From: a virus
Reading direction: 5' to 3' (one strand)
Virus record (IMG/VR): IMGVR_UViG_3300035670_011573
Coordinates: 113,933 to 177,932 of that record
DNA: 64,000 bases
A model generated the notes under the pieces. It made no database searches and had not been told where the DNA came from. It worked only from the letters and a program-made list of their open reading frames with translations. Positions 27,897 through 36,629 of this stretch are shown here, piece after piece; position 1 is the stretch's first letter; each line of letters begins with the position of its first letter. Made by a program: the position numbers and the translations under genes.

Positions 27897-28398
27897 CCTT
27901 AATTTTAATAGTTAAAAAATCTACTTTTACTTTTTCTGGAATCATAATATGAAGCAATCCATGCCGCATGGTTGCAGAAGATTTAAAGATATCAAATTCT
28001 TCACTAATAAAGAGCCTGACACAAAACTTTCTTCTGGCGATTCCACGCGAAATGGTGCCAATATGAATTCTAGGCCGGCTCTCTTTAGAATACTCCTGAA
28101 AAGAATCATCAGGCTCTACGTTTGGGGTGCTGGATTGTGAGATACTATCCAAACCATTACCCTTTACAATTAAAACACTGTTTTCAACTTCTACCGAAAT
28201 ATCTTCGGGGGCATAACCTGCAAGAGCAAAAGAAATGTTAAATCCATTTTGATCCCGCCACTCATCTGTCTTGGGAAAGTTAGTAATGGATCCTTTGTTG
28301 AGTTTTACAACTTCATTAAAGTAATTATCATTACTAAATAACATTTCAACAACCTTTGCAGGCAAGGAATACCTTTTTTTATCCATCGGTGTCTTCAT
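27862..28398 (-). CDS. Hsp20/alpha-crystallin family small heat-shock protein
   Basis: The 178-residue protein contains the alpha-crystallin core from about residue 50: FNISFALAGYAPEDISVEVEN, then VLIVKGNG, and later FCVRLFISEEFD and GLLHIMIPEK, which is the conserved GxLxIxxP-like end. This is the IbpA-type layout with an N-terminal arm of about 48 residues and an insertion of polar sequence between strands. Small heat-shock proteins hold unfolding proteins. A second, more canonical Hsp20 lies at 61268-61771. It overlaps both the KH gene and the membrane-protein gene. Confidence 0.85.
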   Translation of the reverse strand: MKTPMDKKRYSLPAKVVEMLFSNDNYFNEVVKLNKGSITNFPKTDEWRDQNGFNISFALAGYAPEDISVEVENSVLIVKGNGLDSISQSSTPNVEPDDSFQEYSKESRPRIHIGTISRGIARRKFCVRLFISEEFDIFKSSATMRHGLLHIMIPEKVKVDFLTIKIKDGKDERDQGVS

Positions 28399-28726
28399 CC
28401 TCTTCTGTCTTCATATTTGATTCAGTTTTCTCTAACTCTTTTGCTTTTAGAGCAATAATCATGTCAAGATAGTCAATAATATAACCAAGCTTATAAGCTA
28501 AAAGACTAATAGTGGCACCCGCAACAACTGGGTGAATTCCAAAAATAAAACTTAAAATTAACCCAACCCAAAAGCCAGAACACATCATGCAAGATATTAA
28601 TTTCCCAAAAAATCCTGATTTCGCAGTAATGAAATTTCTGATTTTGTCAAAAATTGATGCATTGACCACTAAATTCGTTATACCAACACCAGACAATAGA
28701 AACAATAAAAAATTGATAATTGTCAT
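28379..28726 (-). CDS. small membrane protein (DUF1360-like)
   Basis: The 115-residue protein has three hydrophobic segments (about 3-22, 45-65, 66-90). The second contains LISCMMCSGFWVGLILSF, the CxxCxGFWVG signature of the DUF1360 family found in phages and Bacilli. The C-terminus is charged and helical. No function is known for the family. It overlaps the Hsp20 gene by 20 bases. Confidence 0.7.
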   Translation of the reverse strand: MTIINFLLFLLSGVGITNLVVNASIFDKIRNFITAKSGFFGKLISCMMCSGFWVGLILSFIFGIHPVVAGATISLLAYKLGYIIDYLDMIIALKAKELEKTESNMKTEEDEDTDG

Positions 28727-28732
28727 AACGAT

Positions 28733-29311
28733 TTACCTCTTTCCATTGAAAAAACTGATTTGACCAAGGTTATCAGCATCAATATATTCTACACAGTCTT
28801 CGCCCATAAACTTAATTCTATATCTAGCCATCTTATCAGGATCCTCATCGCTAGGCTTTTCTACAAACTGTCCGTTAATAGAAGGGCTGATTTTAATGTA
28901 ACCGCCATGACCACCGTTGTGAGTATTTAACTTAATCCACAGATCCTTCTGATCGTATTCTATATCAGAAACCAATTTTAAGACACCCTTACCTGGTGCA
29001 ATCCTTTTTTCTAAATCCAGTACGTCTGGCTTGTAAGTAATAAAACCAGTTACAACTACACCTACATAGGATGCAAACAAATCTTTAAGTGGCTCCAGCA
29101 TAAACTGCTGAGGTTCTTCTGGCGGAACAACAATCATAACCTCATTAACTGTCGCTACCTTTTCTGGTGGCGGTGTCATTTCATTTGTAGCCACAGTTTC
29201 TTTTGATTCCAAATCCGATAATTCTTCGGATAGAATCTCTTTAATCTCTAAGATATTCTTCCAAAGTTCTTTGCATTTGTTGACTAATCCAGATGTGTTC
29301 AGTTTGCGCAT
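28733..29311 (-). CDS. hypothetical protein, 192 residues
   Basis: Its first 23 codons overlap the end of thyX; the start ATG at 29311 follows AAGGAATTCACGAC. The N-terminus is helical (CKELWKNILEIKEILSEELSDL), then a proline-rich linker (MTPPPEKV). A C-terminal beta-rich domain of about 100 residues has GVVVTGFITYKPD and a Gly/His-rich LNTHNGGHGGYIKIS. No family is recognised. It could have been read as two unrelated segments, but the frame is continuous. Confidence 0.55.
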   Translation of the reverse strand: MRKLNTSGLVNKCKELWKNILEIKEILSEELSDLESKETVATNEMTPPPEKVATVNEVMIVVPPEEPQQFMLEPLKDLFASYVGVVVTGFITYKPDVLDLEKRIAPGKGVLKLVSDIEYDQKDLWIKLNTHNGGHGGYIKISPSINGQFVEKPSDEDPDKMARYRIKFMGEDCVEYIDADNLGQISFFNGKR

Positions 29312-30191
29312 GTCGTGAATTCCTTAATGGTAAATAGTTATTGTAGAAATCATCAAGATAGAATGTTACATACATCTCTGTCATTCTACCCTCTGGTAAT
29401 ACAAATCTAGCAAATTCCCTAAACCTTTTATACTCATCGTTAGAAATTAATCCTTCGTCTTTTGCTTTCTTTGCAGATGCCATAGCACCTTCGTACTTTT
29501 CAATTATAATGTTAGTAGAGTCTAAATACTCACCCAAGTCCATTCCGATTTTTCTGGCAATTTGGGTGCAATCATCCACAGGCGGAATAACCTCTTGATG
29601 AATTGTTTTATACCTTCCAGATACGGCATTGAAGCTGCCTTTTCTGTGGCGCAGGGCTTGAGTGGCGATTGAAAGCGGCATTTTCAGACGCCACGTTGCT
29701 CGACTTAATGAACGTTCAGATTCAGGATGCACACTCACCAATTCAACCGACATACCATGATTACCCAAAATATGATCTACAGAAGGTGGGTAATCTTCTT
29801 CAAAATAAGTCATATTGGAACACAAGGCGGATAGCTCTGGCCTTGCTTGGCAAAATAACTTCCACGGCTCACGCGCATACAAATTTTGTGTACGTGTGAT
29901 CTTAACAAAGTTTAAAAGATCCAGAGTACATTTAGCACCACTAACCCTAGACCACTTATTCTCAAAATAGAGAACCCCACCAGTATCAATAATCTCTCTA
30001 GAATCTTCGTCATCATATTCTAGAGTAAGAGTTACTGATTCTAGTGGAGAGGTGTGGTGATTATCTATCAGAAACTTAACCACTCGCAACGCGTCTTGAT
30101 CTGATCTGCTGGCCGCTTTTACTTCTGACATGGTAGAAATCCATGCAGAATTAGCTACGTCACGATAATCACCCGTAATCTTAAGCTTCAT
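29241..30191 (-). CDS. thyX: flavin-dependent thymidylate synthase ThyX
   Basis: The ThyX signature RHRxxSxNxxSxR is intact as RHRKGSFNAVSGR at residues 181-193. The 316-residue length is longer than most bacterial ThyX (about 220-250) because of inserted segments around 100-160 and the C-terminus. The C-terminal ends LRNSRHAQTEHIW has the conserved substrate-binding Arg/His region. The enzyme makes dTMP from dUMP using FAD, NADPH and methylene-tetrahydrofolate. It follows the M16 peptidase gene with a slight overlap and is likely driven by the promoter at 31413-31441. Confidence 0.95.
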   Translation of the reverse strand: MKLKITGDYRDVANSAWISTMSEVKAASRSDQDALRVVKFLIDNHHTSPLESVTLTLEYDDEDSREIIDTGGVLYFENKWSRVSGAKCTLDLLNFVKITRTQNLYAREPWKLFCQARPELSALCSNMTYFEEDYPPSVDHILGNHGMSVELVSVHPESERSLSRATWRLKMPLSIATQALRHRKGSFNAVSGRYKTIHQEVIPPVDDCTQIARKIGMDLGEYLDSTNIIIEKYEGAMASAKKAKDEGLISNDEYKRFREFARFVLPEGRMTEMYVTFYLDDFYNNYLPLRNSRHAQTEHIWISQQMQRTLEEYLRD

Positions 30192-31386
30192 TTTTAACTT
30201 CCTCGCGACAGATCAAAGTTAGCTTTTGTTCTGGATTAAAATTGCGTCGGGCTGCAAGCAAAATATCTGCCACAGTTACATCCGCAATCTTTTTCTCTAA
30301 TTCTTCTAAACTTTCTTGACCATAAAATGCTCTGACAGAAGAATCCATAGCAAGTGAACGACTACTTTCTGTCAAGCTGTAAATATGTGTTCTATACTTG
30401 TTTTTTGCTCGCTGCAATTCTTCTTCGGTCACTTCTTCTGACTTAATTCTCTCAATCTCCTTATCAATTAGCAATAACATCTCTTCCACATTTTCATCAC
30501 GAGTAGATGTAACAATAGATGTAAAACCATAATCACGATAAGCACTAGCACCGGCATTAATGCTATAGCATAAACCACGCTTTTCTCGAACCTCTGTAAA
30601 TAACCTAGAATCCATGCCTTCACCCAAGATGGAGAATAGCACGTCATCTACAACAGTATGCGGTGACTTAATAGACTCACCTGGAAATACTGTCCATACA
30701 TAAGTATGCTCTAATTCTGGGCGAGTAACTTCTACACGTCGTGTTCCCTTCCACTCTGGATTGTAAGAATCTTCAAGGTGACGCATCTTTCCATTTGCAC
30801 TTCCAAAGTACTTACGCAACATCTTCTTTGCTTCACGCTTGGAGAAATTGCCACTAAAAGAAACTAGGGCGTCCTTTCGCTTATAGAACTTCTTATAAAA
30901 TCTTACAAGTTCCTTATGGGTAAATCCAGAAATAGACTCCTGTGTACCAATAATAGGCACCCCATAACGTCCCTGCCACATATCCTTACATAAGGCGTCC
31001 CACATAAAACTTTGAATATCATCCTTTGATGACATTTCTTCTTCCTTCACTACCTCTCGTTCCTTCTTAAATTCATCTTCTGGAAGTACAGAATTAAAAA
31101 CAATATCAGAGAGAATTTCCATAGCCTTCTCTGTGTTTTCATAAGGAACGGAAATGTAAAAAGTTACCTTTTCCATAGAAGTAAAGGCGTTAAAATATCC
31201 GCCAAGAAAACCTACTTCCTTTGGGATATCCAAATACGTGCGTGTGGGTGTACCCTTAAAAATCATATGTTCCAACATATGTGCTAGACCGGGTGAGAAT
31301 TTTTCACCCTCTGCTCGGGCACCTGCATCAAAGGTTACTGTTACGGTTGAAATACGGCTCTGAACCTTGTCAAAAATTTGAATCAA
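30181..31386 (-). CDS. M16-family zinc metallopeptidase
   Basis: The inverted zinc motif HxxEH is present as HMLEH at residues 36-40, with downstream glutamates (REVVKEEEMS) giving the third ligand region. Later features include GMDSRLFTEVREKRGLCYSINA, which is the family's conserved C-domain arginine/tyrosine region. At 401 residues it is a single-unit M16 protein, as in bacterial YmfH/PqqL-like peptidases. The start is TTG after TTGGAGGAAAG. The likely role is processing of small peptides; the phage function is unknown. Confidence 0.93.
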   Translation of the reverse strand: MIQIFDKVQSRISTVTVTFDAGARAEGEKFSPGLAHMLEHMIFKGTPTRTYLDIPKEVGFLGGYFNAFTSMEKVTFYISVPYENTEKAMEILSDIVFNSVLPEDEFKKEREVVKEEEMSSKDDIQSFMWDALCKDMWQGRYGVPIIGTQESISGFTHKELVRFYKKFYKRKDALVSFSGNFSKREAKKMLRKYFGSANGKMRHLEDSYNPEWKGTRRVEVTRPELEHTYVWTVFPGESIKSPHTVVDDVLFSILGEGMDSRLFTEVREKRGLCYSINAGASAYRDYGFTSIVTSTRDENVEEMLLLIDKEIERIKSEEVTEEELQRAKNKYRTHIYSLTESSRSLAMDSSVRAFYGQESLEELEKKIADVTVADILLAARRNFNPEQKLTLICREEVKNEA

Positions 31387-31412
31387 CTTTCCTCCAATTT
31401 AATCTATTGATA

Positions 31413-31441
31413 ATCATACTATAATTTTGAATGAAAAACAA
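31413..31441 (-). promoter_or_regulatory. sigma-70-type promoter for the M16-thyX operon
   Basis: On the minus strand TTGTTT (31436-31441) and TATGAT (31413-31418) are separated by 17 bases, about 30 bases before the TTG start of the M16 gene. The -35 overlaps the T-tract of the preceding terminator (31442-31479). Confidence 0.55.
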
Positions 31442-31479
31442 AAAAGCCTACCCACCGATTTTTCAGCAGGTAGGCTTTT
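31442..31479 (-). terminator. intrinsic terminator downstream of the VWA gene
   Basis: Arms AAAAGCCTACC (31442-31452) and GGTAGGCTTTT (31469-31479) form an 11-base-pair stem. On the minus strand it is followed by TTTTTTGTTTTT, a classic intrinsic terminator, 11 bases after the VWA stop. Confidence 0.9.
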
Positions 31480-31489
31480 GAAGCTAAAA

Positions 31490-32728
31490 CTACTTATCCT
31501 TGATTTCTACCACCACACGCTTACCAAATGGCGGATTTACACTTGCACCTGCTGGACTCAAGGCCCATAGAACACGATTACTGGGACGATAATCAAACGG
31601 TGCGCAACCATCAGTAAAGATAACTACACCATCATACTTATGTTCATCAGAGTATTGAAGTAGCGGTGTGAAGTTTGTACCACCACGACCCACAATCTCC
31701 ATAGTCTTAATCTTCTTCTTGATTTCTACTGGCTCACCCAGAAGTGCGGTATCAAACATAACAACATCACAGTGAACTTTTTCAGCGACCATTCCGTTAA
31801 TCTCGGACAAGAAAATCTCGATTTCTTGGTCTGTAATTGATCCCGATGTATCAATTCCTACAAGTAACTTCTGTGTATAATTTCGACGTTGCCCTGGCTG
31901 AATATACACATTTCGTAGTTCATCTGTACGATTAGAACGAATAGCCTGTTCACGACGATTAATGCGCGTGCGTGTGGTCCTGTGTCCTGCAAGAATCAAC
32001 TTGTTGATAAACCAACGTAGTTCTCGCTTCCAATTAACCACAGGCTTGTTTGCTTCAATAATTGCCTTAGCCAGACCAGAACCAATATCTGACCAACCCT
32101 TCTCTTCCTGAGCCTTGATACACTTGTCAGCAATACTCCGAATCTTTTCCTTGACTACATCACTTTCACACTCACCCCAACGACCGTGACTATCTACAAG
32201 CTCACCCTTGCCTTCAGTATATCCATTCACATCCTGCTGATTCTTCTCAGCTTCCTTCTTCAGATTTTCATAGTACCATTCAGCCGCTTCGAACTCTGGC
32301 ATCTGAAAAGTGCTAGGATAAAAACATCCAGCCGGAAGATTTGAAACGTGACAATTGATTGCCATATCTGCAGCAATATTGTATCCACGCTTGTTGTAAT
32401 CAAAATGATCAGAACGAGTGATGTGATGAAGAAGAACGTGCAAAGCCTCGTGCTGAAGAACTGCACGCAACTCACCACTAGTAAGTGTCATAATCCACTC
32501 AGGGTTGTAGTAAAGGCCAAGATCAACCTGCTTCAAAATACCTACACCCATCGTCGGAAGATCCCGAACCTGTCGCTTATTAAGGAACATAAAGACAGTT
32601 CCGAAAATAGGCTTGAAAACAATCAACTTTGAGATTGCCGAATCAAGACGATCTTGAGCTTCTTTGTTATGCCCCAAAATCGCTGGCTGCTCCACCTTCG
32701 GTGCTTCCTTGTTTTCTTGAATGGACAT
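31490..32728 (-). CDS. VWA-like metallopeptidase-fold protein, partner of MoxR ATPase
   Basis: Residues about 85-115 contain a zincin-type motif LQHEALHVLLHH (HEALH, 93-97). The C-terminal third has a von Willebrand A-like MIDAS site GIDTSGSIT with the later VVIFTDG strand. This two-part layout is the DUF2201 family, which in bacteria pairs with MoxR ATPases. The ATPase at 32788-33843 lies directly upstream, separated by a hairpin. Such pairs remodel or insert cofactors into protein complexes. At 412 residues the length fits the family. A role in virion maturation is speculation. Confidence 0.9.
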   Translation of the reverse strand: MSIQENKEAPKVEQPAILGHNKEAQDRLDSAISKLIVFKPIFGTVFMFLNKRQVRDLPTMGVGILKQVDLGLYYNPEWIMTLTSGELRAVLQHEALHVLLHHITRSDHFDYNKRGYNIAADMAINCHVSNLPAGCFYPSTFQMPEFEAAEWYYENLKKEAEKNQQDVNGYTEGKGELVDSHGRWGECESDVVKEKIRSIADKCIKAQEEKGWSDIGSGLAKAIIEANKPVVNWKRELRWFINKLILAGHRTTRTRINRREQAIRSNRTDELRNVYIQPGQRRNYTQKLLVGIDTSGSITDQEIEIFLSEINGMVAEKVHCDVVMFDTALLGEPVEIKKKIKTMEIVGRGGTNFTPLLQYSDEHKYDGVVIFTDGCAPFDYRPSNRVLWALSPAGASVNPPFGKRVVVEIKDK

Positions 32729-32757
32729 TCTTACTCCTAATATTTTAAGGTAAATAA

Positions 32758-32784
32758 AATGGGGCCGGTATATCCAGCCCCATT
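32758..32784 (-). terminator. hairpin between moxR and the VWA gene
   Basis: Arms AATGGGGC (32758-32765) and GCCCCATT (32777-32784) with an 11-base loop, just after the moxR stop. On the minus strand it is followed by TTATTTACC, a short T-rich tail, so it is probably a partial terminator or attenuator within the operon. Confidence 0.6.
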
Positions 32785-32787
32785 AGA

Positions 32788-33843
32788 TCAGCGGCAGTAT
32801 ACGCTACGAATGAATCCTGCAAAGTCCTTATCAGTCTGCCACTTGAGAATAATCTTCTTCATCTTGCTGATTTCAAGAAGATCAGTCCAGAACTGCGAAG
32901 CCACATCCTTTGGCAACATCTGCATAAATGCCTTGATGTTATCCTGCTGCTCTTCCTGTAGTGAAGCAGCAGTTCGCTTATCAATAGTCTTGCTTACAGA
33001 ACGTGAAAGTGCTGCAATACTTTCAATATCATTTGCGGCAGCCTCAACCTTGTGCTTAACTTCAGCAAGATTGTCCAGAATATCGTCTGGCTTGAGTCGG
33101 GCAAAGTCGTTCATAAAGAACTTGGGGAAGGTGATTGATACAGTAGAACCTAACCAACCCTTAGTAATCTGAGTAAGGAATCCTTCATCCATATCATCCC
33201 AAAGACCAAGTGCCTGCACCGTGTCATTAAACTGAACCCAAGAACGACGGGAAGGATAAACCTTACCTGCTTCCAAATTACCTACAGGTGGATCTAGATG
33301 CTCAGGATTCTGTGCAATATAATCTACAACGGCTGGATGCACACCCGCGCTCGTAGCCCAGTTCATCCATTCCTTTGCAGTTGGATCGAAATCAATAAAG
33401 AACCAACGATCCAGAAGCGCAGGGTCAAGCTCCACAACGTCGTAATCATCAGAACCGTTGATTGCTGCAACCACTCGCCAACCAGCGGGAAGTGCCTCAC
33501 CATCCAAACGACGATCCAAACAAATCTCGAAAACTGCCTGAAGAACATCCTTTGAAGCTCGGTTCAACTCATCAAAGAATAGAATCCCGCGAGACTCTGG
33601 ATCACGAGGCCACCAGTAAGGCTTGAGGAATTCAGTACGGTTAGACTTTTCGTTGAGAAATGGTAGCCCCTTGATATCCCCTACTTCACACTGAGAGAGG
33701 CGAACATCGAAGTATCCGATACCCTGCTCCTTAGCAACCTGCTTAACAACCGATGACTTGCCGACACCGTGTTTTGCAACAAGCATAACAGACTTGTCGG
33801 TTGGAATGTCACGAAGGATTCGCTTGGTTTGTGATGCGTTCAT
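32788..33843 (-). CDS. MoxR-family AAA+ ATPase
   Basis: The 351-residue protein has Walker A KHGVGKSS (24-31), Walker B GILFFDELNR (86-95) and a sensor segment (AAINGSDDYD), then an arginine-finger-like DPALLDRWFFIDF. This is the MoxR order. It pairs with the VWA/metallopeptidase-fold protein encoded 59 bases downstream. MoxR-VWA pairs act as ATP-driven chaperones in complex maturation. Its start follows GGAGAATCC; a 5-base-pair hairpin lies in the leader (around 33930). Confidence 0.92.
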   Translation of the reverse strand: MNASQTKRILRDIPTDKSVMLVAKHGVGKSSVVKQVAKEQGIGYFDVRLSQCEVGDIKGLPFLNEKSNRTEFLKPYWWPRDPESRGILFFDELNRASKDVLQAVFEICLDRRLDGEALPAGWRVVAAINGSDDYDVVELDPALLDRWFFIDFDPTAKEWMNWATSAGVHPAVVDYIAQNPEHLDPPVGNLEAGKVYPSRRSWVQFNDTVQALGLWDDMDEGFLTQITKGWLGSTVSITFPKFFMNDFARLKPDDILDNLAEVKHKVEAAANDIESIAALSRSVSKTIDKRTAASLQEEQQDNIKAFMQMLPKDVASQFWTDLLEISKMKKIILKWQTDKDFAGFIRSVYCR

Positions 33844-34009
33844 TTTGGATTCTCCTATTCAGCAGTTACAATTTTGAATTCTTGGTGGAAGATTTTTATT
33901 CTTCATACCGCTTTTAGTTACCGGGGGAGGGGTTTCATCCCTCACACCATAGATATAGCAGGATAGATTTTGATATTAAAACTTTTTTGTTAGATAGAAC
34001 AATAAGGTT
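33844..34009. other. intergenic leader before moxR
   Basis: A 166-base gap with a small GAGGG/CCCTC hairpin around 33930 and an A/T-rich stretch. No clear -35/-10 pair with good spacing is seen. Confidence 0.3.
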
Positions 34010-35563
34010 TTATGTTTTAAAAACATATAATCTTTGTCCAGCGTCCCAGATCTTGTGCAAACCTAGCTCTTTGGCATGTTCTTTTTCTGAAAGCCCCCTG
34101 TTATCCATGTTGGCACGACATTTAAGCCTATTAAAAGTAGTTTTATAATCAGTCCATTCCCAACCTTGTGTTTCTTTATCTAAGACAAAACTATGATTCA
34201 ATAAAAACTTTCCCGTTCCATATCTTAAATCTACCCAATAATGTATAGAAAGATTTCCAACGAGGTTAGTGATTCCTTTCAATAGTTTTGAAAAAGCACC
34301 AACCACATTAGTATTTATTTTGGAGCAAAACCTTTCTACTTTAATAATCTTAGATTCTTGAATTTTATAAGACATTATAGAAATTAGCTCTTCATTTAAG
34401 AAAAGTCCAATATGCTTAGCGGGCTTATAGCCTTTAATATGGTGTTGTTCTAAGAATGATTTAGCAAGTGCAGTAGTGACTTCTTTTAAGGTTGTTTTTC
34501 TAGCTCCTATTTTGCCTTGAGAATTTCCTATAGCGTTATTGATCATAGATTTTATGATAGGCATTTTAAAGTAAATTTCATCTGCACGAAATTGAAAAAG
34601 CCTAAGATTTAGGTCTTCATATTTTTTTCTCATTACAAAATGATAATCAGCAGGTAGCTTTTCTTCTGAATGCCAATATAGCCCATCAGCATTTAAATAT
34701 ATAGTATCAGTAATTTTAAAATCAGGTCGATATGAAAATCCGGCAATAGGTTGCTTGTTCCAAAGTGTTAGGCCTAATGAATTTGAAACAAGGTTTTCAA
34801 TATCAGAAATCTTATGCACATAATTCTGACAGAATTCTTTGAAGTCTTCTTCTGCAAACTCTTTATTAATCTGTAGCCATTTATAGATTGCCATATCAGA
34901 AATATTATATTCTTGCGACCAAAAAGCTGGTGTTTTTCCGCAAACCAACGTTATCTGTCCGTTGTTGGCTTGTGTCTCTTGGATCTTCTTTCTTATTTCT
35001 TCAGATTGAAATGGATTTAGAACACCATATCTTTCAAGAAGTGTTGCCTCAGCTTTTGCTTTAATTTCTGGATTTTTAAGAGTGCAATCAGAGCCATATC
35101 TTTCTCTTACGGTTTCAGAAAACTTTTGAAGTATGGCTTCACTTTTTAATGGTGAATCTACACCATAATTTTTAATGATGGTTGCCATTTTTTTGTCTTT
35201 AACTTCTTGGGATTGGGATGGATTTTCTACACCATATTTAGATAGGTTTGTTTGCTTTATCTTTTCTTTAACTTGACTATTTTGAAATTGGTTTTCTGTG
35301 CCATATTTTTGAAGGTTAGTTTGCTTCTTTTTCTCTATGGCAGTTTTACTATGTGCAGCATTAACTACGCCATGATTTTGCAACATAGTTTTTTCTCTGG
35401 CTTCTTTAACCTTGTTCGATTCTTTTTTGAAGCCATACATTTTAACCATTTTATTAATAAAGTAGGGGCTGCATCCTGCCAGTTGAGCTAACTCAACCCA
35501 GCTTAGATTTTCAACAATATATTTTTGATAAAGCCAATCTTTATCCAAATTTGTTTTTTTCAT
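34010..35563 (-). CDS. repeat-bearing endonuclease with Vsr-like core (homing-nuclease type)
   Basis: The 517-residue protein begins with a helix-turn-helix-like segment (about 10-45). Six imperfect repeats of about 30 residues follow, built on xKKKxTNLxKYGVxNPxQSxEVK (residues ~60-205). The middle (about 265-345) has a Vsr/EDxHD-like nuclease core: YRPDFKITDTIYLNADGLYWHSE then MRKKYEDLNLRLFQF. A third region has HHIKGYKPAKHIGLFL. The repeats resemble DNA-binding repeats of phage homing endonucleases (DUF7487-type proteins). The gene lies between moxR and the IMP dehydrogenase C-half, so it is a probable mobile nuclease that spreads by DNA cutting. Its neighbours are not interrupted by it. 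Confidence 0.75.
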   Translation of the reverse strand: MKKTNLDKDWLYQKYIVENLSWVELAQLAGCSPYFINKMVKMYGFKKESNKVKEAREKTMLQNHGVVNAAHSKTAIEKKKQTNLQKYGTENQFQNSQVKEKIKQTNLSKYGVENPSQSQEVKDKKMATIIKNYGVDSPLKSEAILQKFSETVRERYGSDCTLKNPEIKAKAEATLLERYGVLNPFQSEEIRKKIQETQANNGQITLVCGKTPAFWSQEYNISDMAIYKWLQINKEFAEEDFKEFCQNYVHKISDIENLVSNSLGLTLWNKQPIAGFSYRPDFKITDTIYLNADGLYWHSEEKLPADYHFVMRKKYEDLNLRLFQFRADEIYFKMPIIKSMINNAIGNSQGKIGARKTTLKEVTTALAKSFLEQHHIKGYKPAKHIGLFLNEELISIMSYKIQESKIIKVERFCSKINTNVVGAFSKLLKGITNLVGNLSIHYWVDLRYGTGKFLLNHSFVLDKETQGWEWTDYKTTFNRLKCRANMDNRGLSEKEHAKELGLHKIWDAGQRLYVFKT

Positions 35564-35577
35564 GCAGCCCCTAATTA

Positions 35578-35946
35578 TTAAGAAGTTAAACCATCAAGAA
35601 TTAAGCTATAGGCCCCATTGATCTTTTCTAGATTTTTAACCATTCCGGGTAAAGATGGGTGATATTTTTCTCCCACTTGAATTTGGGCAACGGCTTGAAT
35701 ATTGGCTCTGATTTGAGAACCAATATCTTGAAGGATTTGCATTCTACGATCTAATTCTAGAACGGCAGATTCTTCTTTGGCCTTTATGGTTTCTTTTTGT
35801 TCTGCAACCTTTCCTTCCATCATATTTAAAGTTGCTTTTAACTGGGAAAGGCGATCCATTAACTCTTGACGCTTTTCCTGGGTAATCAGTTGGCTAACAA
35901 CTTGCTCTGGTGGTTGTGTAGAATTAACTAGGTTCTGCTGTGACAT
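35578..35946 (-). CDS. hypothetical coiled-coil protein
   Basis: The 122-residue protein is helical with heptad spacing from about residue 28 to 80 (DRLSQLKATLNMMEGKVAEQK). It has polar ends and no recognised family. It is 8 bases after the IMP dehydrogenase C-half and 14 bases before the repeat-bearing endonuclease gene. No function can be assigned. Confidence 0.6.
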   Translation of the reverse strand: MSQQNLVNSTQPPEQVVSQLITQEKRQELMDRLSQLKATLNMMEGKVAEQKETIKAKEESAVLELDRRMQILQDIGSQIRANIQAVAQIQVGEKYHPSLPGMVKNLEKINGAYSLILDGLTS

Positions 35947-35954
35947 ATTTCTCC

Positions 35955-36629
35955 TTATTTTTTGGTGCCATAAGCATGTGATTCATTTAGGCTAGACTGG
36001 GTAATGACAATGTAGGTATCAAACTTCTGTAACTCTGCAATGGTTCTGGTATTGGTATAAGACATGCCTGACTTAAGACCACCCACAAACCCATCATCAC
36101 CGTAGAGAACTTCTTTTAAGGATCCTACGTATGGAATATGGGTAGTTACACCTTCGGAACAAGTACCTTCTTTTAGGCCGCCACGAAGATCTTTTTGTAC
36201 TGATGCTGAGGCCATACCTCGATACATCTTTTTGGGAACTTCGTCAATATAAACTAAACTTGAGGGTGACTCATCTGTTCCAGCAAAAACGCCACCACAC
36301 ATAACAGCATCTGCCCCACCAATAATTGACTTAACAACGTCGGATGGATAACGGATTCCACCGTCTGCAATAATTGATGGATATTTCATGTTGGGATTAT
36401 TTTTATTATAATATTTGAATTTATGCCTTGCTCTAGCGCAATCGACCACAGAGGATAAAGTCGGGATTCCAACGGAGCTTTGGATGCGTGTTTTGCAGAT
36501 TGAGTTGTGTAAAAATACACCATTTGAAGAAAATGAGTGTGAATTTTCTACTGTGATATCATAGACCATTCCTGAAAAATGGAATCTCTTAATATTCGAC
36601 GGCTTGGAGAGTTTGTATTTCTTTAGCAT
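35955..36629 (-). CDS. guaB: IMP dehydrogenase, C-terminal half with split-intein C-fragment
   Basis: Residues 1-42 are an intein C-fragment: block F VYDITVENSHSFSSNG and block G VFLHN ending in Asn42. Ser+1 begins the extein at SICKTR, where C45 is the catalytic cysteine of IMP dehydrogenase. The remaining 182 residues continue the TIM barrel (SSVGIPTLSSV, IADGGIRYPSDVVKSI, GGLKSGMSYT), the GGLKSGM loop being typical of IMPDH rather than GMP reductase. The partner is at 37730-38572. Joined exteins give about 360 residues lacking CBS domains. The intein position is the known IMPDH split site (GGG|SICTT). The start follows AGGAGTTAAAAG. Confidence 0.95.
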   Translation of the reverse strand: MLKKYKLSKPSNIKRFHFSGMVYDITVENSHSFSSNGVFLHNSICKTRIQSSVGIPTLSSVVDCARARHKFKYYNKNNPNMKYPSIIADGGIRYPSDVVKSIIGGADAVMCGGVFAGTDESPSSLVYIDEVPKKMYRGMASASVQKDLRGGLKEGTCSEGVTTHIPYVGSLKEVLYGDDGFVGGLKSGMSYTNTRTIAELQKFDTYIVITQSSLNESHAYGTKK

